NCBI GenBank assembly: GCA_947565915.1
Contig: CANOHY010000030.1
Location: 1 to 21,935 of the forward strand
DNA: 21,935 bases
DNA from: an uncultured Eggerthellaceae bacterium
GTDB lineage: Bacteria > Actinomycetota > Coriobacteriia > Coriobacteriales > Eggerthellaceae
Reading direction: 5' to 3'
In this document: positions 8,521-15,582 of the stretch, in pieces
Numbering within the stretch: position 1 is the first letter of the stretch
How the letters are laid out: every line of letters starts with the position of its first letter
The notes under the pieces: model-generated
Seen by the model: the letters and a program-made list of their open reading frames with translations, nothing else
What the model was told of the DNA's origin: nothing
The model's database searches: none
Program-made: the position numbers and the translations under genes

Positions 8521-8829
8521 ATGGGAGTAAAGGCCGATACGGAGCTCGAGATATCTTTCGACGAGCTGAGGAACTACCTTCACAGCAAGCATTCGGTTTA
8601 CATGGACCACGCTGAAGGCAGTTATTATCTCACCGATGTGAACGACCGGTACTGGCGCGTGCAAGACACCACGAAGCTCAACGAGAAGAACCACTATACC
8701 GATTGCTCGGAGCTTGTTCCGACCATCGGCGAGTTTCTGAACCTCCCGTTCCACAACCATGGCAAGACCATCGCCGAGATGTTCGACGAAGCGACCTTCT
8801 ACGAATCGCTACCGGCCACTGCGGAATAG
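8521..8829 (+). CDS. Small conserved-looking protein of unknown function
   Basis: A 102-residue soluble, acidic protein that I do not recognise. It has no signal peptide or membrane segment. The sequence is rich in aromatic and charged residues (HSVYMDHAEGSYYLTDVNDRYWRVQD, split by no obvious repeats) with one Cys at about residue 61, and ends in a helical-looking acidic tail (IAEMFDEATFYESL). The layout suggests a compact alpha/beta domain rather than a random open frame. The start is fixed by a near-perfect ribosome site, AAAGGAGG, five bases before ATG 8521; the frame extends upstream but without such a site. A hairpin terminator follows at once, so it forms its own transcript. TATCAT at 8477-8482 is a possible -10 box. 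Confidence 0.75.
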   Translation: MGVKADTELEISFDELRNYLHSKHSVYMDHAEGSYYLTDVNDRYWRVQDTTKLNEKNHYTDCSELVPTIGEFLNLPFHNHGKTIAEMFDEATFYESLPATAE

Positions 8830-8863
8830 CTTGCCAATCCGAACAACTGAATAGCCACTACAG

Positions 8864-8897
8864 GCGCCTCGCAATTTGCGGGGCGCTTTCGTGTTTT
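8864..8897 (+). terminator. Rho-independent terminator after the 102-residue protein gene
   Basis: A 10-bp stem (8864-8873 with 8877-8886, GCGCCTCGCA, one G-U pair), a 3-base loop, then TTTCGTGTTTT. It lies between two converging genes; the T-tract is on the plus side only. Confidence 0.82.
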
Positions 8898-8919
8898 CCC
8901 GTACCCCTTCGTCTGCCCT

Positions 8920-10521
8920 TTATGCAGGTATGTATATCGTGAAGGTGGTTCGGCCGTTTTCGCTTGCGGCTTCAATGGTGCCTCCATGCGCAAGCACGAT
9001 CTCCTTCGCAATGGCAAGCCCCAAACCTGCTCGCCCATCAGAGGAGCTGCGCGCTGAATCCGCCCGATAGAACTTGTCGAAGATGCTATTCAGATGAGCC
9101 GGAGAGATCTCGCGACCAACATCGGTTACGGAGAACTCCCAGCGCGCCATGGGCTCGTCCGTCTTCTGAACCTGAAGGGTCACCGCAGTATCTGCGTCGG
9201 CATGGGCGATGGCATTACGCAGCACGTTGCCGAGCGCACGCGCGAACTTGTCGGGATCGACGAAGGCGACAGCGTCCTCGGGAGCCGAAACCGCGATGTT
9301 CAAACCGCGCGCCTCTGCTTCGGGATAGAACTCCTCGGCAAGCTGTCGGCAGAACAGCTGGATCTGCACTTGTGCCCGCTCGATGGGTATCGCCTGCAAG
9401 TTGTAACGGGTTATCTCGAAGAACTCGGCTATCAGGTCTTCGAGGCGCTCCGATTTCGCCAAAGCAGTTGCGATATAGCGCTTACGTTGCTCCTCGGGAA
9501 TGTCGGGTGCTTCGTCGAGAAGCGAAAGGTAACCGATGATCGAGGTGATGGGCGTTTTCACGTCGTGCGCGAGATAGGCAACGAGCTCATCCTTGCGCCG
9601 TTCAGCCGCCTGCGCCGCGCGCTCGTCCGCCAACGAGGCAACACGAATGGAATTGAGCTCCTCTTGGGTCGCATGCAAGGGCGCCGAAAGCTGCACCGGC
9701 TTGTCACGATGCGCGATGAGCGAGCCCACCGCGCCCGCGAGCTCGTCGAAGTAGCGCATGGAACGGCTGAATCCTACGAAGAGGACGATAGCGAAGCCCA
9801 CGAGATAGACGATCACCGCAAGCGGGATCTTGAAGAGCCTCACCACGTTGTAGGTGGACAAATCGCGCATGGCGATGCGATCCTCGTAACGCATGACCTG
9901 AGTATCGTTGGTTATCTTGCTCGCGCACATCTCCGTGACCGCAGCCATGCAGATCTCGACCTCGTTGGTCCAATAGGGAATATCCTTGCCCGCGCTGTAG
10001 AGCAGCTGCGTGGTGCGCGGATCGATGGGCGCTTGTGCGAGCTGCTCAGGCGTCATGGCCACGAGCAGCTCCTCCTCTGGACCACCCCAGGCCCCCCACT
10101 CGTCGCTGCGCGTGATGATTACCCAGTAGTTAGACTCGACGCGACCCTCTACCACCACATCGGGCTGCGATACTCCATCGTCAAGCTCTACGCTCGTTGA
10201 GTATGTGCTCTCGGTTTCGCCGACTGACGCTTTGTCTGTCTGGTAGCTGAAGATGGCATCGGCTTCCTCGGGTGTTTGCGCAATGGCGAAGATATGGCCA
10301 TTATTGAGGTCAAGTGCTTCTTGCAGCGTGGCGTTTTCGTAAGTGTAGACCTCCCATTCGGAAGTCGAATCGGCCACGATGTTGGCAATATGCGGGACCA
10401 AGAACACCTCAATGGCCAAGGCAAGAAGCACGAACAGCGCAGAATAGGCCAGCACGTCGCGGAGCAGCTGCAAGGTGAGCTTGCGCGTGAGCTGCTTGGC
10501 TTGCTCCGATCGGGCTCTCAC
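8920..10521 (-). CDS. VanS-like membrane sensor histidine kinase
   Basis: A 533-residue sensor kinase. Membrane helix 1 (about residues 22-46), an extracytoplasmic sensor region (about 47-228), helix 2 (about 231-252), then a dimerisation/phosphoacceptor domain with His319 (YLAHDVKTPITS), N-box NVLRNAIAHA (432-441), G1 box DVGREI (467-472), F-box FDKFYR (481-486) and G2 box GLGLAI (499-504). The DVKTP.TSIIGYL segment is typical of VanS-type kinases. The G1 box lacks the second Gly of the usual DxGxGI. The sensor region contains C191 and C199, which could form a disulfide or bind a ligand. The start is GTG with AGGGG upstream, 9 bases after the regulator stop. The signal sensed cannot be told; there are no vanHAX genes here. 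Confidence 0.9.
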   Translation of the reverse strand: MRARSEQAKQLTRKLTLQLLRDVLAYSALFVLLALAIEVFLVPHIANIVADSTSEWEVYTYENATLQEALDLNNGHIFAIAQTPEEADAIFSYQTDKASVGETESTYSTSVELDDGVSQPDVVVEGRVESNYWVIITRSDEWGAWGGPEEELLVAMTPEQLAQAPIDPRTTQLLYSAGKDIPYWTNEVEICMAAVTEMCASKITNDTQVMRYEDRIAMRDLSTYNVVRLFKIPLAVIVYLVGFAIVLFVGFSRSMRYFDELAGAVGSLIAHRDKPVQLSAPLHATQEELNSIRVASLADERAAQAAERRKDELVAYLAHDVKTPITSIIGYLSLLDEAPDIPEEQRKRYIATALAKSERLEDLIAEFFEITRYNLQAIPIERAQVQIQLFCRQLAEEFYPEAEARGLNIAVSAPEDAVAFVDPDKFARALGNVLRNAIAHADADTAVTLQVQKTDEPMARWEFSVTDVGREISPAHLNSIFDKFYRADSARSSSDGRAGLGLAIAKEIVLAHGGTIEAASENGRTTFTIYIPA

Positions 10522-10530
10522 TGCTTCCCC

Positions 10531-11265
10531 TTACGAAGCCGAGGCGGCTATCATGTAGCCCACGCCCCATGCAGTGGATATGAACTGAGTCGACGAATCG
10601 ACCTCGGCAAGCTTGCAGCGCAAATGCCGAATGTGAACCATAACCGTATTGGCCGACGAGCTATCGGGCGGCATGTTCCACACGCGCGAGTACAGATCGG
10701 CCGTTGAAACAGGCGAACCAGCGTTTTCCAACAGGCATGCGAGTATGTCGAATTCCTTGGGCGTAAGAGCGAGCGGCTCCCCGTAGAGGCTTGCCGTATG
10801 CTCGCGGCGGCTGAGCTCGATGCCCTTCGCTTCCAGAATGGAATCCTGCCCCTTCGACGCATCGGACAGGGAACGCTTGCGCAAGCGCGCCTTCACGCGA
10901 GCAACCAACTCGCGCGGCTTGAACGGCTTCACGATGTAGTCGTCTGCTCCAAGCGCGAACCCCACCAGAATGTCGGTTTCCTCATCCTTGGCCGTAAGGA
11001 AGACAACCGAGGCATCGCTTATCGATTGCAAGCGCCGGGTAAACTCGAACCCGTCCATGCCAGGCATCATTATGTCCACGATAGCAAGGTCGAAGTCGGT
11101 TTTCGCAGCTGCCTCCAAGGCATCCTGCGGCTTGAAGAACACGGCAACCTCGAAACCCTCGGCCTCGAATATGCTCCCAACCAGCTGCGCGATGGCAACC
11201 TCGTCATCGAGCACGAGAATCTTCGGCTGTTGGCCTTCGAATATGTCAGGCTTGCGCTCGGGCAT
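10531..11265 (-). CDS. OmpR/PhoB-family (VanR-like) response regulator
   Basis: A 244-residue DNA-binding response regulator. Receiver domain: acidic pair D20-D21, phosphoacceptor D64 (AIVDIMMPGMDG), T91 and K113 (DDYIVKPF). The C-terminal winged helix is of OmpR/PhoB type (LTPKEFDILACLLENAG through VMVHIRHLRCKL to GVGYMI). Partner of the kinase that follows 9 bases later. The start at 11265 puts the receiver at the normal distance from the N-terminus; an in-frame start at 11322 would add 19 residues that run into the operator-like region. Its own ribosome site is weak. Likely autoregulated through the phased hexamer array at 11324-11393. Confidence 0.9.
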   Translation of the reverse strand: MPERKPDIFEGQQPKILVLDDEVAIAQLVGSIFEAEGFEVAVFFKPQDALEAAAKTDFDLAIVDIMMPGMDGFEFTRRLQSISDASVVFLTAKDEETDILVGFALGADDYIVKPFKPRELVARVKARLRKRSLSDASKGQDSILEAKGIELSRREHTASLYGEPLALTPKEFDILACLLENAGSPVSTADLYSRVWNMPPDSSSANTVMVHIRHLRCKLAEVDSSTQFISTAWGVGYMIAASAS

Positions 11266-11323
11266 GAACCCATTGTAGCCAAGCAACGCCTGCAAGAGCC
11301 ATCCATGCAGATAAAAGCGCATA

Positions 11324-11393
11324 TTTAAGAATATCTTAATGCGCCTTAAGCAAGCTTTAAGCAGCCGTTATGGGATTTTTAAAACGCCTTGAG
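11324..11393. promoter_or_regulatory. Phased TTAA-hexamer array, likely response-regulator operator
   Basis: Four hexamers begin at 11324 (TTTAAG), 11335 (CTTAAT), 11345 (CTTAAG) and 11356 (TTTAAG), a step of 10-11 bases, or one DNA turn. The phase continues with a poor match at 11367 (GTTATG), then 11378 (TTTAAA) and 11388 (CTTGAG). Direct repeats spaced one turn apart are the usual binding pattern of OmpR-family regulators. The array lies between the response-regulator gene and the divergent 111-residue membrane protein gene, so it could control both. Confidence 0.6.
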
Positions 11394-11440
11394 CTTATCG
11401 TATTCCCAGAATCAGCATAGAAGCGAACAGGAGGCCTCTC

Positions 11441-11776
11441 ATGAGCGAAACTGCAATTCAAACGCCCACATCTACCATGATCGGCCGCTTTACCGAGGTT
11501 GCGCAAGTTGACCATGCGCCCGAGCGCATACAGGTTTCTTGCATATGCGAGGACGAAGCCGCATTTCCACCTCCGCGCCCCTTCAGCTTTCAGCGAAACG
11601 GGCAGCCCACCTTCGCCGACGATGCGCTTCCGGTCAGGCGCGACCTTGCCAAGCAAGCCGACGACTTCCTCGACCATGCAGCTCGCTACGTGCGTAGAGT
11701 CGGGTATGGGCTAATCCTGGCATCGGTGCTGTTGCTAGTGGTCGACGGCTTCTTCCATAACATGTTCGGGTTCTAG
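11441..11776 (+). CDS. Small tail-anchored membrane protein
   Basis: A 111-residue protein with a soluble N-terminal part (1-82) and one membrane helix near the C-terminus (about 88-105, GYGLILASVLLLVVDGFF), leaving only a few residues beyond it. There is no N-terminal signal, so the N-terminus probably stays in the cytoplasm. It has a CIC pair (C34, C36) and a proline-rich stretch (FPPPRPF). The family is not recognised. The start has a perfect AGGAGG six bases upstream. It diverges from the VanR/VanS-like pair across the phased operator array, so it may be that system's regulated output or an accessory part; this is inferred from position only. Confidence 0.7.
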   Translation: MSETAIQTPTSTMIGRFTEVAQVDHAPERIQVSCICEDEAAFPPPRPFSFQRNGQPTFADDALPVRRDLAKQADDFLDHAARYVRRVGYGLILASVLLLVVDGFFHNMFGF

Positions 11777-11789
11777 ACCGCCCCATCTG

Positions 11790-11854
11790 TCGAACCCTCG
11801 CGGGGTTCGATCCCATGGAACATAAACAAAAACGGTCGTCAACCTCGGCTGCAA
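11790..11854. repeat. Hairpin plus degenerate copy of the tRNA-Ala terminator block
   Basis: TCGAACCC (11790-11797) and GGGTTCGA (11803-11810) form a perfect 8-bp stem. The following sequence to about 11854 is a diverged direct copy of 12140-12197: both carry GGGGTTCGATCCCATG, AACAAAAACGG and GTCAACCTC in order. The minus-strand terminator stem that is intact in the right copy is broken here, because the left arm has changed. Confidence 0.65.
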
Positions 11855-11888
11855 GCTTTGACCCACATACAGACAGGCAACGGAGCGA

Positions 11889-11988
11889 AATTGGTCCAGA
11901 CGCCCTAGATTCCGTGAAAGCTCGAGGACGCGTACTGCAAGTACGCGACGAGAGCTTGGAGCGAGGAGATAGGGCGCCTGGGCCAATT
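11889..11988. repeat. 100-bp near-perfect palindrome
   Basis: Nested inverted repeats fold the whole stretch. The outer arms are 11889-11907 and 11970-11988 (AATTGGTCCAGACGCCCTA, two differences), the middle arms 11918-11923 and 11952-11957 (AAGCTC/GAGCTT), and the inner arms 11929-11936 and 11940-11947 (CGCGTACT/AGTACGCG) with a 3-base loop. No gene fits. It could be a REP/MITE-type mobile repeat. Confidence 0.7.
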
Positions 11989-11996
11989 GCAGCGTC

Positions 11997-12026
11997 AAAA
12001 CGAAACGCCTGCTGTTAAGCAGGCGT
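11997..12026 (-). terminator. Rho-independent terminator behind the second tRNA-Ala 3' end
   Basis: A 9-bp perfect stem (12005-12013 with 12018-12026, ACGCCTGCT) and a 4-base loop, followed on the minus strand by TTCGTTTT. It stands 8 bases downstream of the tRNA 3'-end copy at 12035-12056. Confidence 0.7.
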
Positions 12027-12034
12027 GAGTTTGA

Positions 12035-12056
12035 TGGTGGAGCATAGGGGGATCGA
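12035..12056 (-). repeat. Duplicate of the tRNA-Ala 3' end (possible attachment site)
   Basis: A 22-bp exact copy of 12206-12227. On the minus strand it contains part of the T-arm (TCGATCCCCC), the 3' acceptor strand ATGCTCC, and ACCA. The rest of a tRNA is absent upstream. Exact tRNA 3'-end copies are what integrases of the tyrosine family leave behind, but no integrase gene is in the window. Confidence 0.65.
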
Positions 12057-12108
12057 CAAATCGCTTCGCTTCGCTCGCGCTTTGATACGTCGCGCTACGC
12101 GCTCCTCA

Positions 12109-12133
12109 CACAACAGCCCACTGGGCTGTTGTG
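12109..12133. repeat. 11-bp perfect inverted repeat
   Basis: CACAACAGCCC (12109-12119) pairs exactly with 12123-12133 around a 3-base loop. There is no T-tract on either side. It lies between the two copies of the tRNA 3' end and is part of the gene-free stretch 11777-12205. Confidence 0.55.
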
Positions 12134-12159
12134 CCCTCACGGGGTTCGATCCCATGAAC

Positions 12160-12197
12160 CATTAACAAAAACGGCCGTCAACCTCAGTTGCGGCCGT
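12160..12197 (-). terminator. Rho-independent terminator of tRNA-Ala
   Basis: On the minus strand ACGGCCG-CAAC (12197-12187) pairs with GTTG-(bulged A)-CGGCCGT (12182-12171) around a TGAG loop, followed by TTTTGTTAAT. It lies 8 bases beyond the tRNA 3' end. Confidence 0.8.
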
Positions 12198-12205
12198 CAC
12201 GGTTT

Positions 12206-12281
12206 TGGTGGAGCATAGGGGGATCGAACCCCTGACCTCATGGCTGCCAGCCATGCGCTCTCCCAGCTGAGCTAATGCCCC
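12206..12281 (-). tRNA. tRNA-Ala (anticodon GGC), CCA encoded
   Basis: A complete 76-base cloverleaf on the minus strand. The acceptor GGGGCAT pairs with ATGCTCC, with one G-U pair. The D-arm is GCTC-AGCTGGGA-GAGC, the anticodon stem CATGG/CCATG with loop CTGGCAG (anticodon GGC), and the T-arm AGGGG-TTCGATC-CCCCT. The discriminator is A, followed by an encoded CCA. It reads GCC/GCU alanine codons. It lies 33 bases downstream of the GH2 gene on the same strand and is followed by its own terminator; a separate promoter was not identified. Confidence 0.95.
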
Positions 12282-12314
12282 GAAAAAGTGCGTAGTTCAT
12301 ATTAGCAGAAGCTA

Positions 12315-14231
12315 CTAATCGGTCAAGTGCGTTTTCACAACACGCCTATCATACGTGGCCAGGCCGTTCACTTCCTCTTCCACATCGGTCAGCTGCGTAT
12401 ACACATAGCCTGCAAGGCCCACTGGCTCGAGCGCATCAGCCTCGCCGATCACTTGGGATACCTCGGCATCGAACTCATCGGCCGACTGCGCCATCTTGTA
12501 TCCGTAGGCGCGCTCGAGAGAGGAATGCGCGGGAATATGGTAGGCGCATCCGCCGAACTCGGAAATGACGGGTGCGCGCACATCACCAAGGTGGCGCGGG
12601 CGCGGCACGTGGATGTCGCGGAAGTAGTTATGTTCGCTGATGAGGTCTCCCCCACCTTGGTCGCACCAGCCGCTGGTTTGATCGATCAGGCGCGTATCGT
12701 CGAACCTGCGCAAGAAGGCCGTCATGTCGCGCGCATGGAACTGCCCCCAGGCTTCGTTGAACACCGTCCAGCCAGCAATGCACGGGAAGCTACGCAAATG
12801 ACGCACCGCTTCCTCTGTGCCCTCCATCCAAAGACGGTGCATGAGCTCGCCTTCGGCGCCGAATCGGGAAAGGTTGCGGCAATCGCTCATATGGTTGGCA
12901 GCCCAGGGCACCATGGTGGGCACATAGCTGGTATAGAGTGCCGGGTACTCGCGCGCGCCGCCATTCACCATGTCCTGCCACACCACCATGCCCATCGCAT
13001 CGCACAGGAAATACCAGCGGGCGCTTTCCACTTTCAAGTGCTTGCGCATGGTATTGAACCCAAGATTGCGCGCAAGCCAAATGTCGAAAGCGAGCGCCTC
13101 TTCGCTCGGCGCAGTGAGCAAGCCATCGGGCCAGTATCCCTGGTCGAGCACGCCGCGCATGAAGAAAGGCTCATGGTTCAGGCAGATGATCTTTCCCTGC
13201 GCACGACCTGCAGGGTCGGGCTCCACGCTGAACAATCGAAACGCGCAATACGTTCTCACGGCATCAGTCGCAATGCTCACGTCCAAGTCGTACAGGAACG
13301 GCGCATCGGGGCTCCAAAGGCGCGGCGCCTTCACGAAACCCGTCGCCTCGCAGCGGCAAGTGCCCTTCGCCGGTATGTGGCTTATCTCGCCTTCCAAGCT
13401 CACGGGCACGCAAGCAAGCGCCTCATCGCCAACATGCAAACCTGCAACGCGCACCTTCAGCGGATAGCTGGCATCGACCTGGCTTTCATTGACCACTTGG
13501 GCAGCAACGCGAAGCTGGCCCGTGTCGATGTCTGCATGCACCTCAAGGCTCTCGACGTAGAGCTCAGGTACTTCCTCAAGCCAAACCGTCTGCCAGATGC
13601 CGCTTTGCGCAGTGCACCAAATGCTCCCGCGTTCCAAGCGCTGCTTGCCGCGTGGTTGAACGCCGAACTCGCTTGGATCGCTTACGGCAACCGTCAAGCT
13701 CGTCTTCACGTTCTGCTCGCGCGAATCGCTCGCGCATGACCAAAGCGCTTCGGTAACATCAAACGAGAAGGGCGCATATCCGCCTCGATGGCTCCCAACG
13801 AACCTCTCGCCTACAAAGCATGAGCATTGGAAATCGACGGCTTCGAAATGCAGCAAGTACCGGCAGCGTGGCTTCAGATCAACTGCCAAAGAGCGCCTGT
13901 ACCAAAGCGTCTCGCGCGGATTCAGCTGGCGGCTCACGCCCGAAAGCAACGCCTCGGGCGAAAAGGGCACCAGTATGCGCCCATCGCATTTCGCCGGGAA
14001 CTCGCAGATCGTTGGCGTTGCATAGAGGTTGTCATCTTGGCTCGGACGAATGGCGTAGTCCCACCATCCGTTGAGATTCGCATACGACGAGCGCATCATC
14101 TGTGGGCGCGGATACTCTTGGAGCACGCTTTGCGGGTTCAGGTTCTCGCCCCAAACGGTGAGAAGCGGTGCAAGCTGGTCGGTAGGATGCGTTACCAAGG
14201 CACAGGCAAGGGCACGCTTGAAATCGAACAC
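12315..14231 (-). CDS. Glycoside hydrolase family 2 enzyme (beta-galactosidase-like)
   Basis: A 638-residue GH2 enzyme that hydrolyses a beta-glycoside with retention. Domain order: sugar-binding jelly roll (about 45-230), immunoglobulin-like domain (about 230-340), then TIM barrel (about 345-638). The acid/base Glu is E493 in TVFNEAWGQF and the nucleophile E558 in VISEFGG. The N-terminal segment WGENLNPQSVLQEYPRPQMMR precedes the jelly roll as in many uncharacterised GH2 proteins. There is no signal peptide, so it acts in the cytoplasm on imported substrate. Beta-galactosidase is favoured by the divergent galK-galT, but glucuronidase or another specificity is possible. The start is GTG 14231, with GGGAGG eight bases upstream; the frame opens earlier at a TTG (14261) without such a site. 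Confidence 0.88.
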   Translation of the reverse strand: MFDFKRALACALVTHPTDQLAPLLTVWGENLNPQSVLQEYPRPQMMRSSYANLNGWWDYAIRPSQDDNLYATPTICEFPAKCDGRILVPFSPEALLSGVSRQLNPRETLWYRRSLAVDLKPRCRYLLHFEAVDFQCSCFVGERFVGSHRGGYAPFSFDVTEALWSCASDSREQNVKTSLTVAVSDPSEFGVQPRGKQRLERGSIWCTAQSGIWQTVWLEEVPELYVESLEVHADIDTGQLRVAAQVVNESQVDASYPLKVRVAGLHVGDEALACVPVSLEGEISHIPAKGTCRCEATGFVKAPRLWSPDAPFLYDLDVSIATDAVRTYCAFRLFSVEPDPAGRAQGKIICLNHEPFFMRGVLDQGYWPDGLLTAPSEEALAFDIWLARNLGFNTMRKHLKVESARWYFLCDAMGMVVWQDMVNGGAREYPALYTSYVPTMVPWAANHMSDCRNLSRFGAEGELMHRLWMEGTEEAVRHLRSFPCIAGWTVFNEAWGQFHARDMTAFLRRFDDTRLIDQTSGWCDQGGGDLISEHNYFRDIHVPRPRHLGDVRAPVISEFGGCAYHIPAHSSLERAYGYKMAQSADEFDAEVSQVIGEADALEPVGLAGYVYTQLTDVEEEVNGLATYDRRVVKTHLTD

Positions 14232-14306
14232 GAACACATCCTCCCTTGCGATTCGCAGCAAAAAGCATCGTCGCTCTCTATTAGAATCATCATAGCGAAT
14301 CGAACT

Positions 14307-14329
14307 GGCAACAATTGCGAGATGTTGCC
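14307..14329. promoter_or_regulatory. Candidate operator between GH2 and galK
   Basis: A perfect inverted repeat, GGCAACA-N9-TGTTGCC, in the 158-bp divergent promoter region between GH2 and galK. A second short palindrome, GGAAT-C-ATTCC, lies at 14349-14359. The spacing suits a dimeric repressor binding adjacent major grooves. No regulator gene is nearby, so the protein is unknown. Confidence 0.45.
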
Positions 14330-14389
14330 CAACGGAAATGCGATTTAGGGAATCATTCCTAGATGAAGACAGGGCGAGAGGTGCGTATC

Positions 14390-15580
14390 ATGGACGGCTA
14401 TGCCATAAGCGTTCCGGGCAGAACAGAGGTTGCGGGCAACCACGAGGATCACCAGGGTGGATGCGTAATAGCGGCCGCTGTTGATCGGCGCATCTGCTGC
14501 ACTGCCCAGCCGCAGAGAGAGCCGATGATCGTGGTGGAATCGAACGGGTTCTCGCCCTTTGCGCTCAGTTTGGCCGATCCCGATTTCGCACGACCGCACA
14601 TCTCCGAGCGCAACACCACGCGCGCGCTCGTACGGGGCATGGCGGCTCTGCTCGAAGAACGCCAGGTAAGAATTGCACCGTGCAGGCTTACGTTCGAATC
14701 GGACATCCCCGTAGGCATGGGGCTTTCGAGCTCAGCCGCTTTCGAGCTTTGCTGCGGCGCTGCCCTTCTGCAGATTGCCAAGGCCTCGGGCAGTCCAACA
14801 GACAACATCGAGCCAATCGACCTCGCGAAGGTCGCATGCGATGCCGAGCGCAAGTACTTCGGCAAGCCCAGCGGATTGATGGACCAAGCAAGCTGCTGTT
14901 TGGGAGGCGTGAACTTCATCGATTTCAAGGATCGCGAGAGCCCTCAGATCACCCCTGTGGATTTGCCACCTTCATGGAGCGATTTCTCGTACATCTTGGT
15001 GGAATGCGAAAGCGGCCACGAGGACGCCACGAGCGATTACGCCCAGGTTGCGCGCGACATGGCCGAAGTTGCCCGCTTCTTTCGCGTGCATCAGCTGCGC
15101 GACATCACGCTGGAGAAGTACCTCGACAGCTTCAAGCAGGTGCGCCTGGCATTGGGCGACCGCGCAGCGCTGCGGGGATACCATTTCTTCAACGAGCTGA
15201 GCTTGGTGCAGCGCAGGCTGAAAGCGCTCCAACACGACAACATGCCGAAATTCGTGGAGCTCAGCAACCTCTCGGGCATCTCGTCAGCCGAATACCTCCA
15301 TAACGTCAGCATGCCCTCTACCAGCCAACCAGCCATGGTAGCGCTGGCTTTTTGCCGCATGGCACTCGAAGAGGCCTTCCTGGAAACCGCAAAGGCAACG
15401 GGTTCGGCCGAGCGCGGTTCTGCCCGCATCCACGGCGGAGGTTTTGGAGGCACCATCCAAGTGATACTGCCCCGCGCCCAAGAGCCTTGCTTCCGTCGGC
15501 GCATAGAGGAATTGCTCGGCCCTAACAGCTATGTAACCTTGCAGCTGGGCACTGCCGGGCTTCTGGTGGAGGCGGACTAG
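14390..15580 (+). CDS. galK: Galactokinase
   Basis: A 396-residue GHMP-family kinase that phosphorylates galactose at C1, the entry step of the Leloir pathway. Seen: the galactokinase signature PGRTEVAGNHEDHQGG (9-24) in place of the textbook GR.NLIGEHTDY, the phosphate-binding loop PVGMGLSSSAA, the catalytic Asp in GLMDQAS, and the C-terminal motif ARIHGGGFGG. The variant signature is known from Gram-positive anaerobes. Start 14390 is preferred because GAGAGG lies eight bases upstream; an in-frame ATG at 14363 has no good ribosome site but would add only nine residues. galT starts two bases after the stop, so the pair is surely co-transcribed. Confidence 0.92.
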   Translation: MDGYAISVPGRTEVAGNHEDHQGGCVIAAAVDRRICCTAQPQREPMIVVESNGFSPFALSLADPDFARPHISERNTTRALVRGMAALLEERQVRIAPCRLTFESDIPVGMGLSSSAAFELCCGAALLQIAKASGSPTDNIEPIDLAKVACDAERKYFGKPSGLMDQASCCLGGVNFIDFKDRESPQITPVDLPPSWSDFSYILVECESGHEDATSDYAQVARDMAEVARFFRVHQLRDITLEKYLDSFKQVRLALGDRAALRGYHFFNELSLVQRRLKALQHDNMPKFVELSNLSGISSAEYLHNVSMPSTSQPAMVALAFCRMALEEAFLETAKATGSAERGSARIHGGGFGGTIQVILPRAQEPCFRRRIEELLGPNSYVTLQLGTAGLLVEAD

Positions 15581-15582
15581 CC

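Noticed and set aside
8920..11265. Vancomycin-resistance locus
   Set aside because: Only the regulator/kinase pair is VanRS-like; there are no vanH, vanA-type ligase, vanX or vanY genes. The resemblance is a family trait.
11735..11998. An 87-codon open frame in the gene-free stretch
   Set aside because: Its sequence is made of the palindrome and hairpins and overlaps the end of the 111-residue gene; it has no ribosome site.
11777..12205. CRISPR array
   Set aside because: The repeats are few, unequal in spacing and related to the tRNA end and terminators, not to a constant repeat-spacer pattern; no cas genes are present.
12327..13739. A 470-codon open frame on the plus strand
   Set aside because: It is a complement shadow of the GH2 gene, whose catalytic motifs are clear on the minus strand.
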